A DNA stretch of 55,715 nucleotides from CBDCPI01 sp965220245 (GTDB lineage Bacteria > Chloroflexota > Dehalococcoidia > Lucifugimonadales > UBA3495), in contig CBDCPI010000009.1 in NCBI GenBank assembly GCA_965220245.1, positions 1 to 55,715 on the forward strand, in the 5' to 3' direction. Of this stretch, positions 1 through 6,822 are shown one piece after another; the stretch's first letter is position 1; the number at the start of each line of letters is the position of its first letter. The notes beneath the pieces are model-generated. The model was not told the origin of the DNA, did not search any database, and saw only the letters and a list, made by a program, of their open reading frames with translations. Position numbers and translations under genes: made by a program.

Positions 1-2
1 TG

Positions 3-509
3 ACGGAGGAGGCCCAAGGCGCCGTGCGCGCCGGGCAGTTGCCCTTCGTGGCCTCGCTGGCGCAGGCATTGGTGCATGGCGTGCCCAGGGAGCGGGAGGG
101 CCTGCTCCGAATCAACGGCGTCGGCGCCAAGATTGCCGAATGCGTGCTGGGTTACGGATGGGGCGAAGAGGCGCTGCCCCTGGACGCCAACTGCATCCGG
201 GTGCTCGACCGGGTGTTTGGCCGTGATGGGCCGGGCCGGACGCCAGCGCCATTGCGCGACGGTCTAAAATGCGTCTATCGTAGGCGACGTAGGCAATTCT
301 CAGACCTAGCCATCGGCATGGTGGACATCCACGAGATACTCCGGCTGCACGGGCAGGTCTGTTGCGCCAGAACGCCGGAATGCGCCCGGTGCCCGGTAAG
401 CGGGTGCAAGTCTCGCCGGGAACCCCGGGACGGTTCCGCGGGCATCGAGGCGCTACCCACGATTTGGGACGACTGGAGGGAGTTGATCAATGAGCCTGTC
501 GCAATTTGA
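3..509 (+). CDS. Endonuclease III-like HhH-GPD DNA glycosylase, 5' end outside window
   Basis: Base-excision-repair glycosylase/AP lyase of the HhH-GPD family. The reading frame is open to the window edge, so the N-terminal part is missing; the first in-window start-like codon is GTG at 24. Counting from there, a helix-hairpin-helix (INGVGAK, about 30-36) carries K36 at the place of the catalytic Lys of EndoIII. D54 in the LDANCIRV stretch matches the catalytic Asp (VDTHIFRV in E. coli Nth). The C-terminus has a four-cysteine loop, C112-x6-C119-x2-C122-x4-C127, with an extra C113. The EndoIII loop normally has x5 in the last gap, so this is a one-residue variant that probably still holds a 4Fe-4S cluster. 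The substrate (Nth, MutY or another subfamily) cannot be set without the N-terminus. The gene overlaps the next one by 20 nt. Confidence 0.8.
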   Translation, partial: TEEAQGAVRAGQLPFVASLAQALVHGVPREREGLLRINGVGAKIAECVLGYGWGEEALPLDANCIRVLDRVFGRDGPGRTPAPLRDGLKCVYRRRRRQFSDLAIGMVDIHEILRLHGQVCCARTPECARCPVSGCKSRREPRDGSAGIEALPTIWDDWRELINEPVAI

Positions 510-1284
510 CATAAGCGGTCAAAAGGTCTTGGTGGTTGGCGCTGGACGGGGTATCGGCAAGGGAATCGCCTTGGCGTTCGCCGAGGCCGGAGCCGATGTT
601 GCGGTTACCGGACTAACCTCCGTGGGAGCTTCCAAAGTGGCTGACGACATTCGGTCCCTGGGCTGCGCCGCGCTAGCGTTGGCGGGAGATGCTACCAAAG
701 CCCATGATATGGACCTCATCGCCCAGCAGGTCCTGGCCGAGTTTGGCCGGGTCGATACCCTGGTAAACTGCGTCGGCGACGCCATCCGCAAGCCGGTGGT
801 CAAGCTGCCCGGCACTACGACGGAAGGAATGACCGAAGAAGAGTGGCGGTTTGTGGTCGACATCAATCTTACCGAGGCTTTCCAAGGCTGCCGGGCGTTG
901 GGCCCCCACTTGCTGGAGCGGGGCGAAGGCTGCGCCATTAACATCTCCGGGTGGGCTTCTTTCCGGGGGCGGCCGCATTCGTCGGCTTACGATGCCGCCA
1001 AGGCCGGCCTGATGCGGTTCACCGAGAGTGTGGCCCAAGAGTGGGCTCCCTTTGGCGTGCGGGTCAATTGCATCGCCCCCGGCTATTTTCCGGACCCGGA
1101 GCAGATGTCCGCCGAGGCCTATCAGGCCCGCCAGGAAGCCGCCTGTCAAGACGTCCCTCTGGGCCGGTTGGGAGAACTCAAAGAACCCGGTTATCTCGCG
1201 GTGTTTCTTGCTTCTCCGGCTGGCTCTTATATCACCGGCCAGACTTGGGCGGTGGACGGCGGAGTCAGCATTAAACACCCGTAA
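490..1284 (+). CDS. SDR family oxidoreductase
   Basis: Classical short-chain dehydrogenase/reductase of 264 aa, probably NAD(P)-dependent. The Rossmann glycine motif is GAGRGIG (17-23), the usual NNAG is NCVG, and the active site is a Ser (ISGW) followed by YDAAK, giving the Ser-Tyr-Lys set. The C-terminus has the usual ITGQ...VDGG ending. The start is the ATG at 490, preceded by GGGAG. It overlaps the 3' end of the glycosylase gene by 20 nt, which suggests co-transcription although the functions look unrelated. The substrate is unknown. Confidence 0.9.
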   Translation: MSLSQFDISGQKVLVVGAGRGIGKGIALAFAEAGADVAVTGLTSVGASKVADDIRSLGCAALALAGDATKAHDMDLIAQQVLAEFGRVDTLVNCVGDAIRKPVVKLPGTTTEGMTEEEWRFVVDINLTEAFQGCRALGPHLLERGEGCAINISGWASFRGRPHSSAYDAAKAGLMRFTESVAQEWAPFGVRVNCIAPGYFPDPEQMSAEAYQARQEAACQDVPLGRLGELKEPGYLAVFLASPAGSYITGQTWAVDGGVSIKHP

Positions 1285-1329
1285 ATGAATTCCCGGAATT
1301 CCGCCAAGGGAGACATCAACAGACTTGTG

Positions 1330-1508
1330 GTGACCGCCACCAGGGTCTTTTAATTGTCACCCCGAACGGAGTGAGGGGTCTAAAATCCCTCCGGCAAGCC
1401 AAGATTGGTTCCGGCAAGGACTTTAGATTCTTCAGTCGCGGAGTTTATCCTGAGCCAAGTCGAAGGGCTCCTTCAGAATGACAATCGAAAGACCCTGTGA
1501 CCGCCACC
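1330..1508. mobile_element. Non-autonomous inverted-repeat element A with perfect 12-bp target duplication
   Basis: A 155-bp segment (1342-1496) begins AGGGTCTTTTAATTGTCA and ends TGACAATCGAAAGACCCT, an almost perfect terminal inverted repeat. It is flanked by identical 12-mers GTGACCGCCACC at 1330-1341 and 1497-1508, as expected for a target-site duplication. The inside carries the GAGGGGTCTAAAAT / TTTAGATTCTTC inverted motif seen in sister copies. It has no coding capacity. Same class as the copies at 50124-50266 and 52133-52407. Confidence 0.75.
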
Positions 1509-1647
1509 GGCCAACCTTGCTGGCCATTGGGAACCCTTGTACCATACTTGCCATGCCGCCCCTTTGGTACACTTGGCTGCGGAATCTCCGGCGTCACGTC
1601 CACTGGTATGCACTTCGTCCTCCCCGGCGACGGTCCGGGGCTGCGCC

Positions 1648-2376
1648 GTGGTAGCGTCTCCGGCTGGCGACGCGATTCGCGTGCAAGGACTGGAGAAAGC
1701 CTTCGGCGATTGGCCGGTGCTCTGGGCCCTGGACCTGACGGTCAATTGGGGCGAGTTGCTGGTCATCTTCGGAGCCAACGGCGCCGGAAAGACCACCCTC
1801 TTGCGCATCCTCTCCACCCAAACGAGACCCGATGCCGGCGCAATTCTGGTGGCAGGATTCAGCCCCCGCCGGAGTCCCCAGGCAGTTCGGCGGCGCGTCG
1901 GCGTGGTCGGCCACCAAACTTTCCTCTACGACGACCTCACTTGCCGGGAGAATTTGGTGCACTACGGCCGGCTTTACGGGCTGGACGACTGCCGAAGCCG
2001 GGCCGACGAAGTACTCGCCCGCTTGGGGTTGTCCAATCGCGCCGACCGCCGGGTCCGCACTCTGTCCAACGGGATGCAGAAGCGGCTCTCCATTGCTCGG
2101 GCGATACTACACCACCCCCAGGTACTGCTCCTCGATGAACCAGAGGCGGGGTTAGACCGGGAGTCGATGGAGTCCTTACACGCTTTGTTGCGGGATTGGA
2201 CTGTTGAGGGCGGCAGCGTCGTAATGACCACCCACGACGTGGACTTGGGGCTCGCTTGGGCTCACCGGGCCTCGCTCTTGGCTGGCGGCCGAATCCATTT
2301 TCCTTCGGCCAACGACTTCCGGGACGGCGGCGAAGTGCGCCAATTGCTGGCGCCTTCTTTTGGAGCCAGCCGGTAA
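1648..2376 (+). CDS. ccmA: Heme exporter ABC ATPase CcmA
   Basis: ATP-binding subunit of the CcmABCD heme-handling complex for cytochrome c maturation. Walker A is GANGAGKT (about 42-49), the ABC signature is LSNGMQKR and Walker B is VLLLDEP followed by EAGLD; the H-loop is MTTHD. I chose the GTG at 1648 because the protein then begins just before the conserved IRVQGLEKAFG strand. An upstream in-frame ATG at 1537 would add 37 residues that look like non-coding sequence, and it overlaps a weak promoter-like pair (TTGCTG 1517, TACCAT 1540). The stop codon overlaps the ccmB start (TAATG), so translation is coupled. ATPase identity is certain; the ccmA name rests on the following ccmB, ccmC and ccmD. 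Confidence 0.9.
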   Translation: MVASPAGDAIRVQGLEKAFGDWPVLWALDLTVNWGELLVIFGANGAGKTTLLRILSTQTRPDAGAILVAGFSPRRSPQAVRRRVGVVGHQTFLYDDLTCRENLVHYGRLYGLDDCRSRADEVLARLGLSNRADRRVRTLSNGMQKRLSIARAILHHPQVLLLDEPEAGLDRESMESLHALLRDWTVEGGSVVMTTHDVDLGLAWAHRASLLAGGRIHFPSANDFRDGGEVRQLLAPSFGASR

Positions 2377-3047
2377 TGCAGTTCCTGCATTCCATCGGGG
2401 TACTGCTCTGGAAAGACATCCTGCTGGAGTTACGCTCGCGGGACCTAGTGGTCTCGGTGCTGGTGTTTGGGCTGGTAGTGGTGGTGGTGTTCAATTTCGC
2501 CCTGAATACAACTCCCCAACGGGTCGCCGCGGTTGCCCCCGGCATTCTTTGGGTGGCCTTTGCTTTCTCCGGAGTCTTGGCTATGAACCGCGCCTTCGTG
2601 AGGGAGAGAGAGGAGGGAGGACTGGACGGTCTGCTGCTAACCCCGGTGAGCCGGGATGCTATCTTTCTGGGAAAGGCGGCGGCCAGCTTCGTCTTCATGC
2701 TGTTGGTGGAAGTGGTGCTGCTGCCCATTTTTGCCGGATTGCTGGGCTTCTCCGCCGTCTCCTTCTCTTTAATTCTAACCATTGTGCTAGCCACCCTGGG
2801 CTTTGCCTTGGTAGGGACCTTGTTTTCGGTCATCGCCGTCCAGACCAGGTCAAGGGAAATCCTGCTGCCGGTATTATTCTTTCCGGTAATCCTGCCGGTG
2901 CTGGTAGGGGCGGTTGAAGCTACCAAGCAAGCCATAGGCGGTGAAACCGTGGTGGGTTTGGGCCACTGGCTGCCGCTGCTGGGGGCATTCGACGCTCTGT
3001 TTTTGGTAATATGTCCTTGGGTGTTCTCCATCGTGGTTGAGGAATAA
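2376..3047 (+). CDS. ccmB: Heme exporter permease CcmB
   Basis: Integral membrane subunit of the CcmABCD complex, about 223 aa, with some six hydrophobic segments. The N-terminal soluble helix (about 1-20, ending LELRSRD) is followed by membrane segments; the VREREEGGLDGLLLTPVSR cytoplasmic loop is typical of CcmB. The start is the ATG at 2376, overlapping the ccmA stop by one base (TAATG). An in-frame start at 2256 lies inside ccmA and adds non-conserved sequence, so I rejected it. The length fits the family (about 220 aa). Confidence 0.93.
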   Translation: MQFLHSIGVLLWKDILLELRSRDLVVSVLVFGLVVVVVFNFALNTTPQRVAAVAPGILWVAFAFSGVLAMNRAFVREREEGGLDGLLLTPVSRDAIFLGKAAASFVFMLLVEVVLLPIFAGLLGFSAVSFSLILTIVLATLGFALVGTLFSVIAVQTRSREILLPVLFFPVILPVLVGAVEATKQAIGGETVVGLGHWLPLLGAFDALFLVICPWVFSIVVEE

Positions 3048-3072
3048 GGGCGTAGTGGAGGAATAAGGGGCT

Positions 3073-3858
3073 GTGGCGCGGACGGAAGGAGTCGAAGGCG
3101 TGCAATCGGAGACATCGTCTCTGTGGCGATGGCCTCTCCAGTTGGCTGCGGACAGGAATATCCGGGGGATTCTGCTGCTGATGGCCGCCGGACTAATGGC
3201 CGCCGATCTATACTTAATCTTTATGGCGGCCCCCACCGACGCCAATTTGGGGCACGTGCAACGGATCTTCTATTTCCACGTTCCTCTGGCCATCATGTCG
3301 TTCTTGGCTTTTGCCATCGTCTTTGTGGCCAGCATCCTCTATGCGTTCCGGCGCACTTCAAGATGGGACAGCTTGGCCCATGCCGCGGCTGAAGTCGGCG
3401 TGGTCTTCATCAGCCTAGCCTTGATCACGGGAATGATCTGGGCCAAGCCGGTGTGGAATGCCTGGTGGCTATGGACTCCCCGGCTCACCACCACCTTGAT
3501 TCTTTGGCTGATCTACGTCGCATACCTAATGGTCCGGGCCTACGCTCCCAACCAAGCCAAGGGGGCCGTCTATGGCGCCGCGATGGGGATCATAGGTTTC
3601 GCCGATGTGATGGTCGTATACTTTTCGGTACAGTGGTGGCCAGGCATTCATCCGACGCCGGTGGTGGGCCCCTTGGCCGAGACCGGGGCGCTGGATGGGA
3701 CCATGCGGAGCGTGCTTTTGTTCTCGTTCCTCACATTCCTGGCCTTGCTCATTTACTTGATCGCGGAGCGTTTAGCGCTTCGAGAGAGCGAGGACCGGAT
3801 AAGAGAAATCAGGTTCTCATTGCGAAGGACCGGCGCGGATGTTGGTCCCGGAGAGTAA
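3073..3858 (+). CDS. ccmC: Heme-binding cytochrome c biogenesis protein CcmC
   Basis: Polytopic membrane protein that presents heme to the chaperone CcmE. The tryptophan-rich periplasmic heme site is WWLWTPRLT (131-139). The E. coli-type motif has Asp where this one has Pro-Arg spacing, a small variation. The two conserved heme-ligand histidines are H69 (FYFHVP) and H193 (PGIHPTP). About six membrane spans, 261 aa. The GTG start at 3073 follows ccmB by 25 nt. It is followed by ccmD only 6 nt downstream. Confidence 0.95.
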   Translation: MARTEGVEGVQSETSSLWRWPLQLAADRNIRGILLLMAAGLMAADLYLIFMAAPTDANLGHVQRIFYFHVPLAIMSFLAFAIVFVASILYAFRRTSRWDSLAHAAAEVGVVFISLALITGMIWAKPVWNAWWLWTPRLTTTLILWLIYVAYLMVRAYAPNQAKGAVYGAAMGIIGFADVMVVYFSVQWWPGIHPTPVVGPLAETGALDGTMRSVLLFSFLTFLALLIYLIAERLALRESEDRIREIRFSLRRTGADVGPGE

Positions 3859-3864
3859 CCAGTC

Positions 3865-4056
3865 ATGGCCTTCCTGCTGTTGCAGACCCAGTTACCGCCG
3901 TCTAACCTACCTTGGCTTTTCGCCGCTTTCGCAGTTAGCTGGGGGGTGTTCTTCATCTATGTGTTTTTCGTGAACCGGCGGCAGCAAGAGATGCGTAGCC
4001 AGATTAGGGAGCTAAGGCGAGCTTTAGAACGGCAGGAGGCCCAGGAGACCGACTAA
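3865..4056 (+). CDS. ccmD: CcmD-like small membrane protein
   Basis: A 63-aa protein with one membrane span (about 15-36, ending FFIYVFFVNRR) and a charged, helical cytoplasmic tail rich in Arg, Glu and Gln. Size, topology and position right after ccmC fit CcmD, which helps release holo-CcmE from CcmABC. The family is too short and variable for a firm sequence match. The ATG is preceded by GGAGAG, shared with the end of ccmC. The operon is interrupted after this gene by a palindromic element before ccmE. Confidence 0.8.
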   Translation: MAFLLLQTQLPPSNLPWLFAAFAVSWGVFFIYVFFVNRRQQEMRSQIRELRRALERQEAQETD

Positions 4057-4096
4057 CGGCTGGAGTCGGCCCGCCCGAGGCAACCGGACAACCCCT

Positions 4097-4306
4097 GGGA
4101 CCTTTTACTGATGCGTGAATAAGTTTCTAAACTATCCCCTCCCCCGTCGTTCCGGCGAAGGCCGGAATCCAGGACCGTTCTCCGCCAGCTACGCCTGTCC
4201 TGAGCTTGTCGAAGGGTTCTTGTCCTCAGAATTTCTGGATTCCGGCTCAAGGCCGGAAAGACGAGGACTGGTTTAGGTAGTCGTTCACGTATCAGTAAAA
4301 GACCCT
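4097..4306. mobile_element. Palindromic MITE-like element, copy M1
   Basis: About 210 bp between ccmD and ccmE. The ends are TTTTACTGATGCGTGAATAA and, inverted, TTACTGATACGTGAACGA; both arms continue to a TTTCTAAAC / GTTTAGG pair. Inside is a second nested inverted pair, CCGGCGAAGGCCGGAATCC against GGATTCCGGCTCAAGGCCGG, around a TCCTGAGCTTGTCGAAGG core. No coding capacity. Highly similar copies sit at 18149-18341 and, inverted, at 49928-50097. Confidence 0.75.
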
Positions 4307-4418
4307 GCGGAACAAACCGGCGGTGGTTTATGCTAGGCCGTCGTGATAATATTTTGGCTAAGGTAACGGTAACTTAACTATGGGAAGCCCCCGAGTTCAA
4401 GGCAAGCGGTAGGAACTG

Positions 4419-4904
4419 TTGCAAGATTTAGCCCCAGAACCGGAAGAGTATCTGGACCAAGACGAAGGCAAGGGACGCAGCAATAGAACTAGGTTGGTGC
4501 TTTTGCTCCTAGTTGCCGGTCTGGCCTTGGGCTACATGGTCTACGCCGCCTTCCCCGGCAATGCGCTTTACTTCATGACCGTGAGTGAGTTCATGGGTCG
4601 AGCGGAAGCCCAGGACGGCCGGATTGTGCGGGTGTCCGGGAAGCTGGTCGACGGGTCTTTCCATCGCGAAGGGACTTCCATCCTGTCCCGCTTTCAGTTG
4701 GTGGACCAAGACCCTGGGGAATCGAGCGTAAATTTGAACGCCAGCTACGTGGGGGTCCTCCCCGACCTATTCTTCAACCCGCATTCGGAGATAATTCTCC
4801 AAGGCAGCTACGGACCGGGCCACGTCTTTGAAGCCGACACCATCTTGGTCAAGTGCCCCTCCAAATACCGCTCTCTCGAAGACCAGCTACAGCAAGAGAG
4901 CTAG
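4419..4904 (+). CDS. ccmE: Cytochrome c maturation heme chaperone CcmE, Cys-type
   Basis: Membrane-anchored periplasmic heme chaperone, 161 aa. One N-terminal membrane span (about 25-45) is followed by the OB-fold domain with the RVSGKLVDGS strand (71-80) and the PDLFF...GSYGPGHVFEAD strands. The heme-attachment motif here is C146-P-S-K-Y150 instead of the usual HxxxY. It therefore belongs to the CxxxY CcmE variant known from archaea and some bacteria such as Desulfovibrio. The start is the TTG at 4419 with AGGAA just upstream; no better start precedes the membrane helix. It is separated from ccmABCD by element M1, and ccmF is not in the window. Confidence 0.93.
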   Translation: MQDLAPEPEEYLDQDEGKGRSNRTRLVLLLLVAGLALGYMVYAAFPGNALYFMTVSEFMGRAEAQDGRIVRVSGKLVDGSFHREGTSILSRFQLVDQDPGESSVNLNASYVGVLPDLFFNPHSEIILQGSYGPGHVFEADTILVKCPSKYRSLEDQLQQES

Positions 4905-4976
4905 CCCCACTTTTTTCACCCACTGCCGGTCGCTCAATTGCGCTATATCGTTTTTGCCGGGAACTGCGGGGGCAAA

Positions 4977-5786
4977 CTAGCCCTGCAAGCGGCGCAGTTC
5001 TTCTCTTAACTGCTGCAACTCCGCTTCGGCAGCCAAACGGCCGGCTTGCTCGGCATCAGCGCGTGCCCGCTCGGCATCGCCGCGTGCCCGCTCGGCATCG
5101 CCGCGTGCCTGCTCGGCATCGCCGCGTCCTTCCGCCTCAACCAAATTGCGAAGGAAGGTCTGGGTGACCGGATCGTAGAAGAGCAGGCGTTCCGGCCGCC
5201 AGCACAAGTCCAAGCCCAAGGCCGGGCTGCGGCCCCGCAGCCGCCCGTTGGAGTCCCGGTACATCGGCAGCCGCCGGTACTCGCCATCTACCAGCATCTC
5301 GCCCACCAGCGGCTCTTGGTAATATTGGCCGCCGGTGCCGTCAAACCGCCAGTATTCCCGGATGCCAAGCCGGGCGTAAAGCCCCCGCTTCGGCCCCTCG
5401 TCGTTCTCGTGAGTGCTGGCCGACGCGATTTCCAGCGCAAAGTCCGGCGCCCGGCCCATCTCGTCCATGACATAGCCGTTGCGATGAATGATCGCCGCAA
5501 CGTCGACGCCGAAGGCGATGCAACAGTCCGGCTTGACGTGGTGCGTGCGCCCTTCTTCGTCTTTGTAATAGATGGGTAGGCTGCCGTTGACCAAGGTAGA
5601 GGGGGATTCCCGGAAATGGCTGCGGAGGATTTCGGCTGTTTGGGTGTGGAGGGGGTCTTGGTACATAGCGTCGGGCAGCGGCTCTTCAACGTCGGGTAGG
5701 GCGTCCGGTCCGGGAAAGGGGCCTGGCACGGCCATCTTCTCACGGGCATAGGGGTCAGCACGTCGGCGCGGGTTTTTGGTGGTCAT
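4977..5786 (-). CDS. Uma2 family putative restriction endonuclease (copy 1)
   Basis: 269-aa protein of the Uma2 (DUF820) group, predicted PD-(D/E)xK nuclease fold. Visible core motifs are KPDCCIAF, then APDFALEIAS with the spaced Asp and Glu, and REYWRFDG. The C-terminal 60 residues are a charged coiled coil with ARGDAE-type repeats (about 220-250), encoded by near-identical 18-21 nt units. The function of Uma2 proteins is poorly known; they are abundant in Chloroflexota and cyanobacteria. The ATG follows CGAGGTAAG. It lies convergent to ccmE. Two more Uma2 genes occur at 31354 and 41794. Confidence 0.85.
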   Translation of the reverse strand: MTTKNPRRRADPYAREKMAVPGPFPGPDALPDVEEPLPDAMYQDPLHTQTAEILRSHFRESPSTLVNGSLPIYYKDEEGRTHHVKPDCCIAFGVDVAAIIHRNGYVMDEMGRAPDFALEIASASTHENDEGPKRGLYARLGIREYWRFDGTGGQYYQEPLVGEMLVDGEYRRLPMYRDSNGRLRGRSPALGLDLCWRPERLLFYDPVTQTFLRNLVEAEGRGDAEQARGDAERARGDAERARADAEQAGRLAAEAELQQLREELRRLQG

Positions 5787-5892
5787 GGCTTACCTCGGGG
5801 CATGGAGGGCGCACGATTGCCGGGATGGGTTGACCCAATGATAGCATACCGGCAGAAGAGACTGGCGTCGGCCTGGGCTGGCGGGGTTGGAT

Positions 5893-5927
5893 GAAGAAAA
5901 CCCCTCACCAACGCCGATGAGGGGTTT
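5893..5927 (-). terminator. Rho-independent terminator of korAB
   Basis: Read on the minus strand, the stem AACCCCTCA / TGAGGGGTT (5899-5926) has a short loop and is followed by TTTTCTTC. It lies 30 nt after the korB stop codon. The reverse orientation has only TTT after the stem, so the minus strand is the likely direction. Confidence 0.8.
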
Positions 5928-5955
5928 CGCAATTCAAGCCTGCTGAGAGGGTGGG

Positions 5956-6822
5956 TCAGATCTGGAAAGCCTGCATTAGGTCTTCCACCGACTTGGTCCC
6001 AACTCTGCCCCAGGTCTTTTCCAAGCGCTGGTCTAGGGACGGCCGGGCTTCGTCTTGGTAGATGACACCTACCGGAACGCCGCCTTGTTGCAGCAACTCG
6101 TAAGCCGAGCCCCGGTCGGTGGTGTCATGTTCTTCAGGGACCGTCCACAACGCGGGGTCGATGCCCTTCTTCCGGTCGCCTTTCAGGTCTTCGAAGGTGT
6201 CGTTGTAGGTGGTGCAAGGTGATTGCACGTGAACTATGGAGAACCCCGGGTGCTCCATTCCTTGCTTGATCAGTTGAGCCAAGGGACGGGGCTGGCCGGA
6301 GAAACCGGAGGCGATGTAGGAAACGCCTAAGGTCAGATACAACTCCAGCGGGTTGATCTGAGACTCCAGCTTGCCGTAGGGGGTGGAACTGGTGATCTCG
6401 CCCAGCTTGGTGGTGGGGGAGCTCTGCCCCTTGGTTAGCCCGTACACCCCATTGTCCATGATTACGGCGCACAGGTTGAGGTTGCGGGCCGCTTGGGGCC
6501 CAATATGCTCGCCGCCGATGCTAAGAAAGTCCCCGTCGCCAGCCACGACCACCACGTTCAGCTCCGGGCGGGCCATCTTCACACCCAAGGCGATGGGCAA
6601 CGACCGGCCATGAATGCCGTGGAAGCCGTAGGGTTGGGCCCCTTCCAGCAAATGCACCAAGTTGCCGGAGCAACCGATGCCAGCGACCACCACGTTGTTT
6701 TCCATCGGTAGCCCCGACTCTTCCAGCCGGTCAATCATGGCGAATTCCAAGGCGCGTCTTACTCCGAAGTCACCGCAACCCGGGCACCACTTGAAGTCGT
6801 ACTCTGGATTTTTCTTGCTCAT
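5956..6822 (-). CDS. korB: 2-oxoacid:ferredoxin oxidoreductase, beta (TPP) subunit
   Basis: Thiamine-diphosphate subunit of a 2-oxoacid:ferredoxin oxidoreductase, 288 aa, cytoplasmic. The CPGCG motif near the N-terminus (C13, C16) and IGCSG (49-53, holding C51) supply cysteines for the 4Fe-4S cluster. The TPP/Mg site is GDGDFLSIGG (95-104) with N124 (MDNGVYGLTKGQ). It pairs with korA, overlapping it by 4 nt (ATGA), so the subunits are co-translated. The enzyme turns 2-oxoglutarate or a related 2-oxoacid plus CoA into an acyl-CoA, CO2 and reduced ferredoxin. The exact 2-oxoacid cannot be settled here; the two-subunit layout and the KGQxSPT sequence favour 2-oxoglutarate or a broad-range enzyme. 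Confidence 0.93.
   Translation of the reverse strand: MSKKNPEYDFKWCPGCGDFGVRRALEFAMIDRLEESGLPMENNVVVAGIGCSGNLVHLLEGAQPYGFHGIHGRSLPIALGVKMARPELNVVVVAGDGDFLSIGGEHIGPQAARNLNLCAVIMDNGVYGLTKGQSSPTTKLGEITSSTPYGKLESQINPLELYLTLGVSYIASGFSGQPRPLAQLIKQGMEHPGFSIVHVQSPCTTYNDTFEDLKGDRKKGIDPALWTVPEEHDTTDRGSAYELLQQGGVPVGVIYQDEARPSLDQRLEKTWGRVGTKSVEDLMQAFQI

Noticed and set aside
1937..3115. Long minus-strand frame opposite ccmA and ccmB
   Set aside because: Low-complexity Ser/Thr/Pro/Arg sequence with no domain. The plus strand encodes the coupled ABC genes, so this is an antisense shadow.
4084..4318. 12-bp duplication around element M1
   Set aside because: The best flank match (CCGGACAACCCC against GCGGAACAAACC) has only 7 of 12 positions, so I do not claim a duplication for M1.
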